Assembly: GCA_023388835.1 (NCBI GenBank)
Contig: JAEWFK010000122.1
Span: 1-6,371 of the forward strand
DNA length: 6,371 bases
Direction: 5' to 3'
Source: Pseudomonadota bacterium
Lineage (GTDB): Bacteria > Pseudomonadota > Gammaproteobacteria > Burkholderiales > Burkholderiaceae_B
The translations under genes were made by a program, and so were the position numbers. The stretch's first letter is position 1. Each line of letters begins with the position of its first letter. Positions 6,312-6,371 of this stretch are shown here, one piece after another. The notes under the pieces were generated by a model. The model was not told the DNA's origin and ran no database searches. It saw nothing but the letters and a program-made list of their open reading frames with translations.

Positions 6312-6371
6312 TTCGGATTCTGCAGCGAGATGTCAACGCAGCGCACCGCCAGGTCTCTGGCAACAGCATGA

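Noticed and set aside
1..6371. CRISPR arrays, insertion sequences, tRNA or rRNA genes, toxin-antitoxin or defence modules
   Set aside because: I found no spaced direct-repeat array, terminal inverted repeats, transposase motifs, tRNA-like T-arm or recognisable defence domain on either strand.

Overview
The window looks like ordinary chromosomal DNA from a GC-rich betaproteobacterium, most likely Burkholderiales and perhaps Alcaligenaceae (Bordetella/Achromobacter-like). That placement rests on base composition, on how closely the small YkgJ-type protein resembles what I recall from Bordetella relatives, and on the mix of envelope genes. It is an inference, because no rRNA or other marker gene lies in the window. 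All six genes appear intact, and I see no insertion sequence, phage gene, CRISPR array, tRNA or rRNA.

Layout. From 2041 leftwards (minus strand) runs a compact operon: a family 9 glycosyltransferase (heptosyltransferase type), then a membrane-anchored ElyC/YdcF (DUF218) protein, then an 84-residue YkgJ-type cysteine-cluster protein that overlaps its neighbour by one base. Diverging from it is msbA, the lipid A-core flippase, followed 12 bases later by a small predicted outer-membrane lipoprotein of a family I do not recognise. The lipoprotein gene converges on a complete minus-strand gene for ribonuclease G (rng). Bases 5955-6371 hold no convincing gene. They carry two tandem copies of a strong extended -10 promoter facing right, with a hairpin-rich stretch between them, and they presumably drive a gene or stable RNA beyond the right edge.

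How the genes fit together. The left two thirds is an envelope neighbourhood. The glycosyltransferase probably adds a sugar to the LPS core, MsbA flips the lipid A-core across the inner membrane, and ElyC-type proteins are linked to peptidoglycan and lipid-carrier metabolism. The lipoprotein, apparently co-transcribed with msbA, is a candidate envelope protein. RNase G belongs to a separate function, rRNA maturation and mRNA decay.

I see no strong case for a new biological system. The items most worth a second look are the unassigned lipoprotein behind msbA and the duplicated promoter plus structured leader at the right edge.
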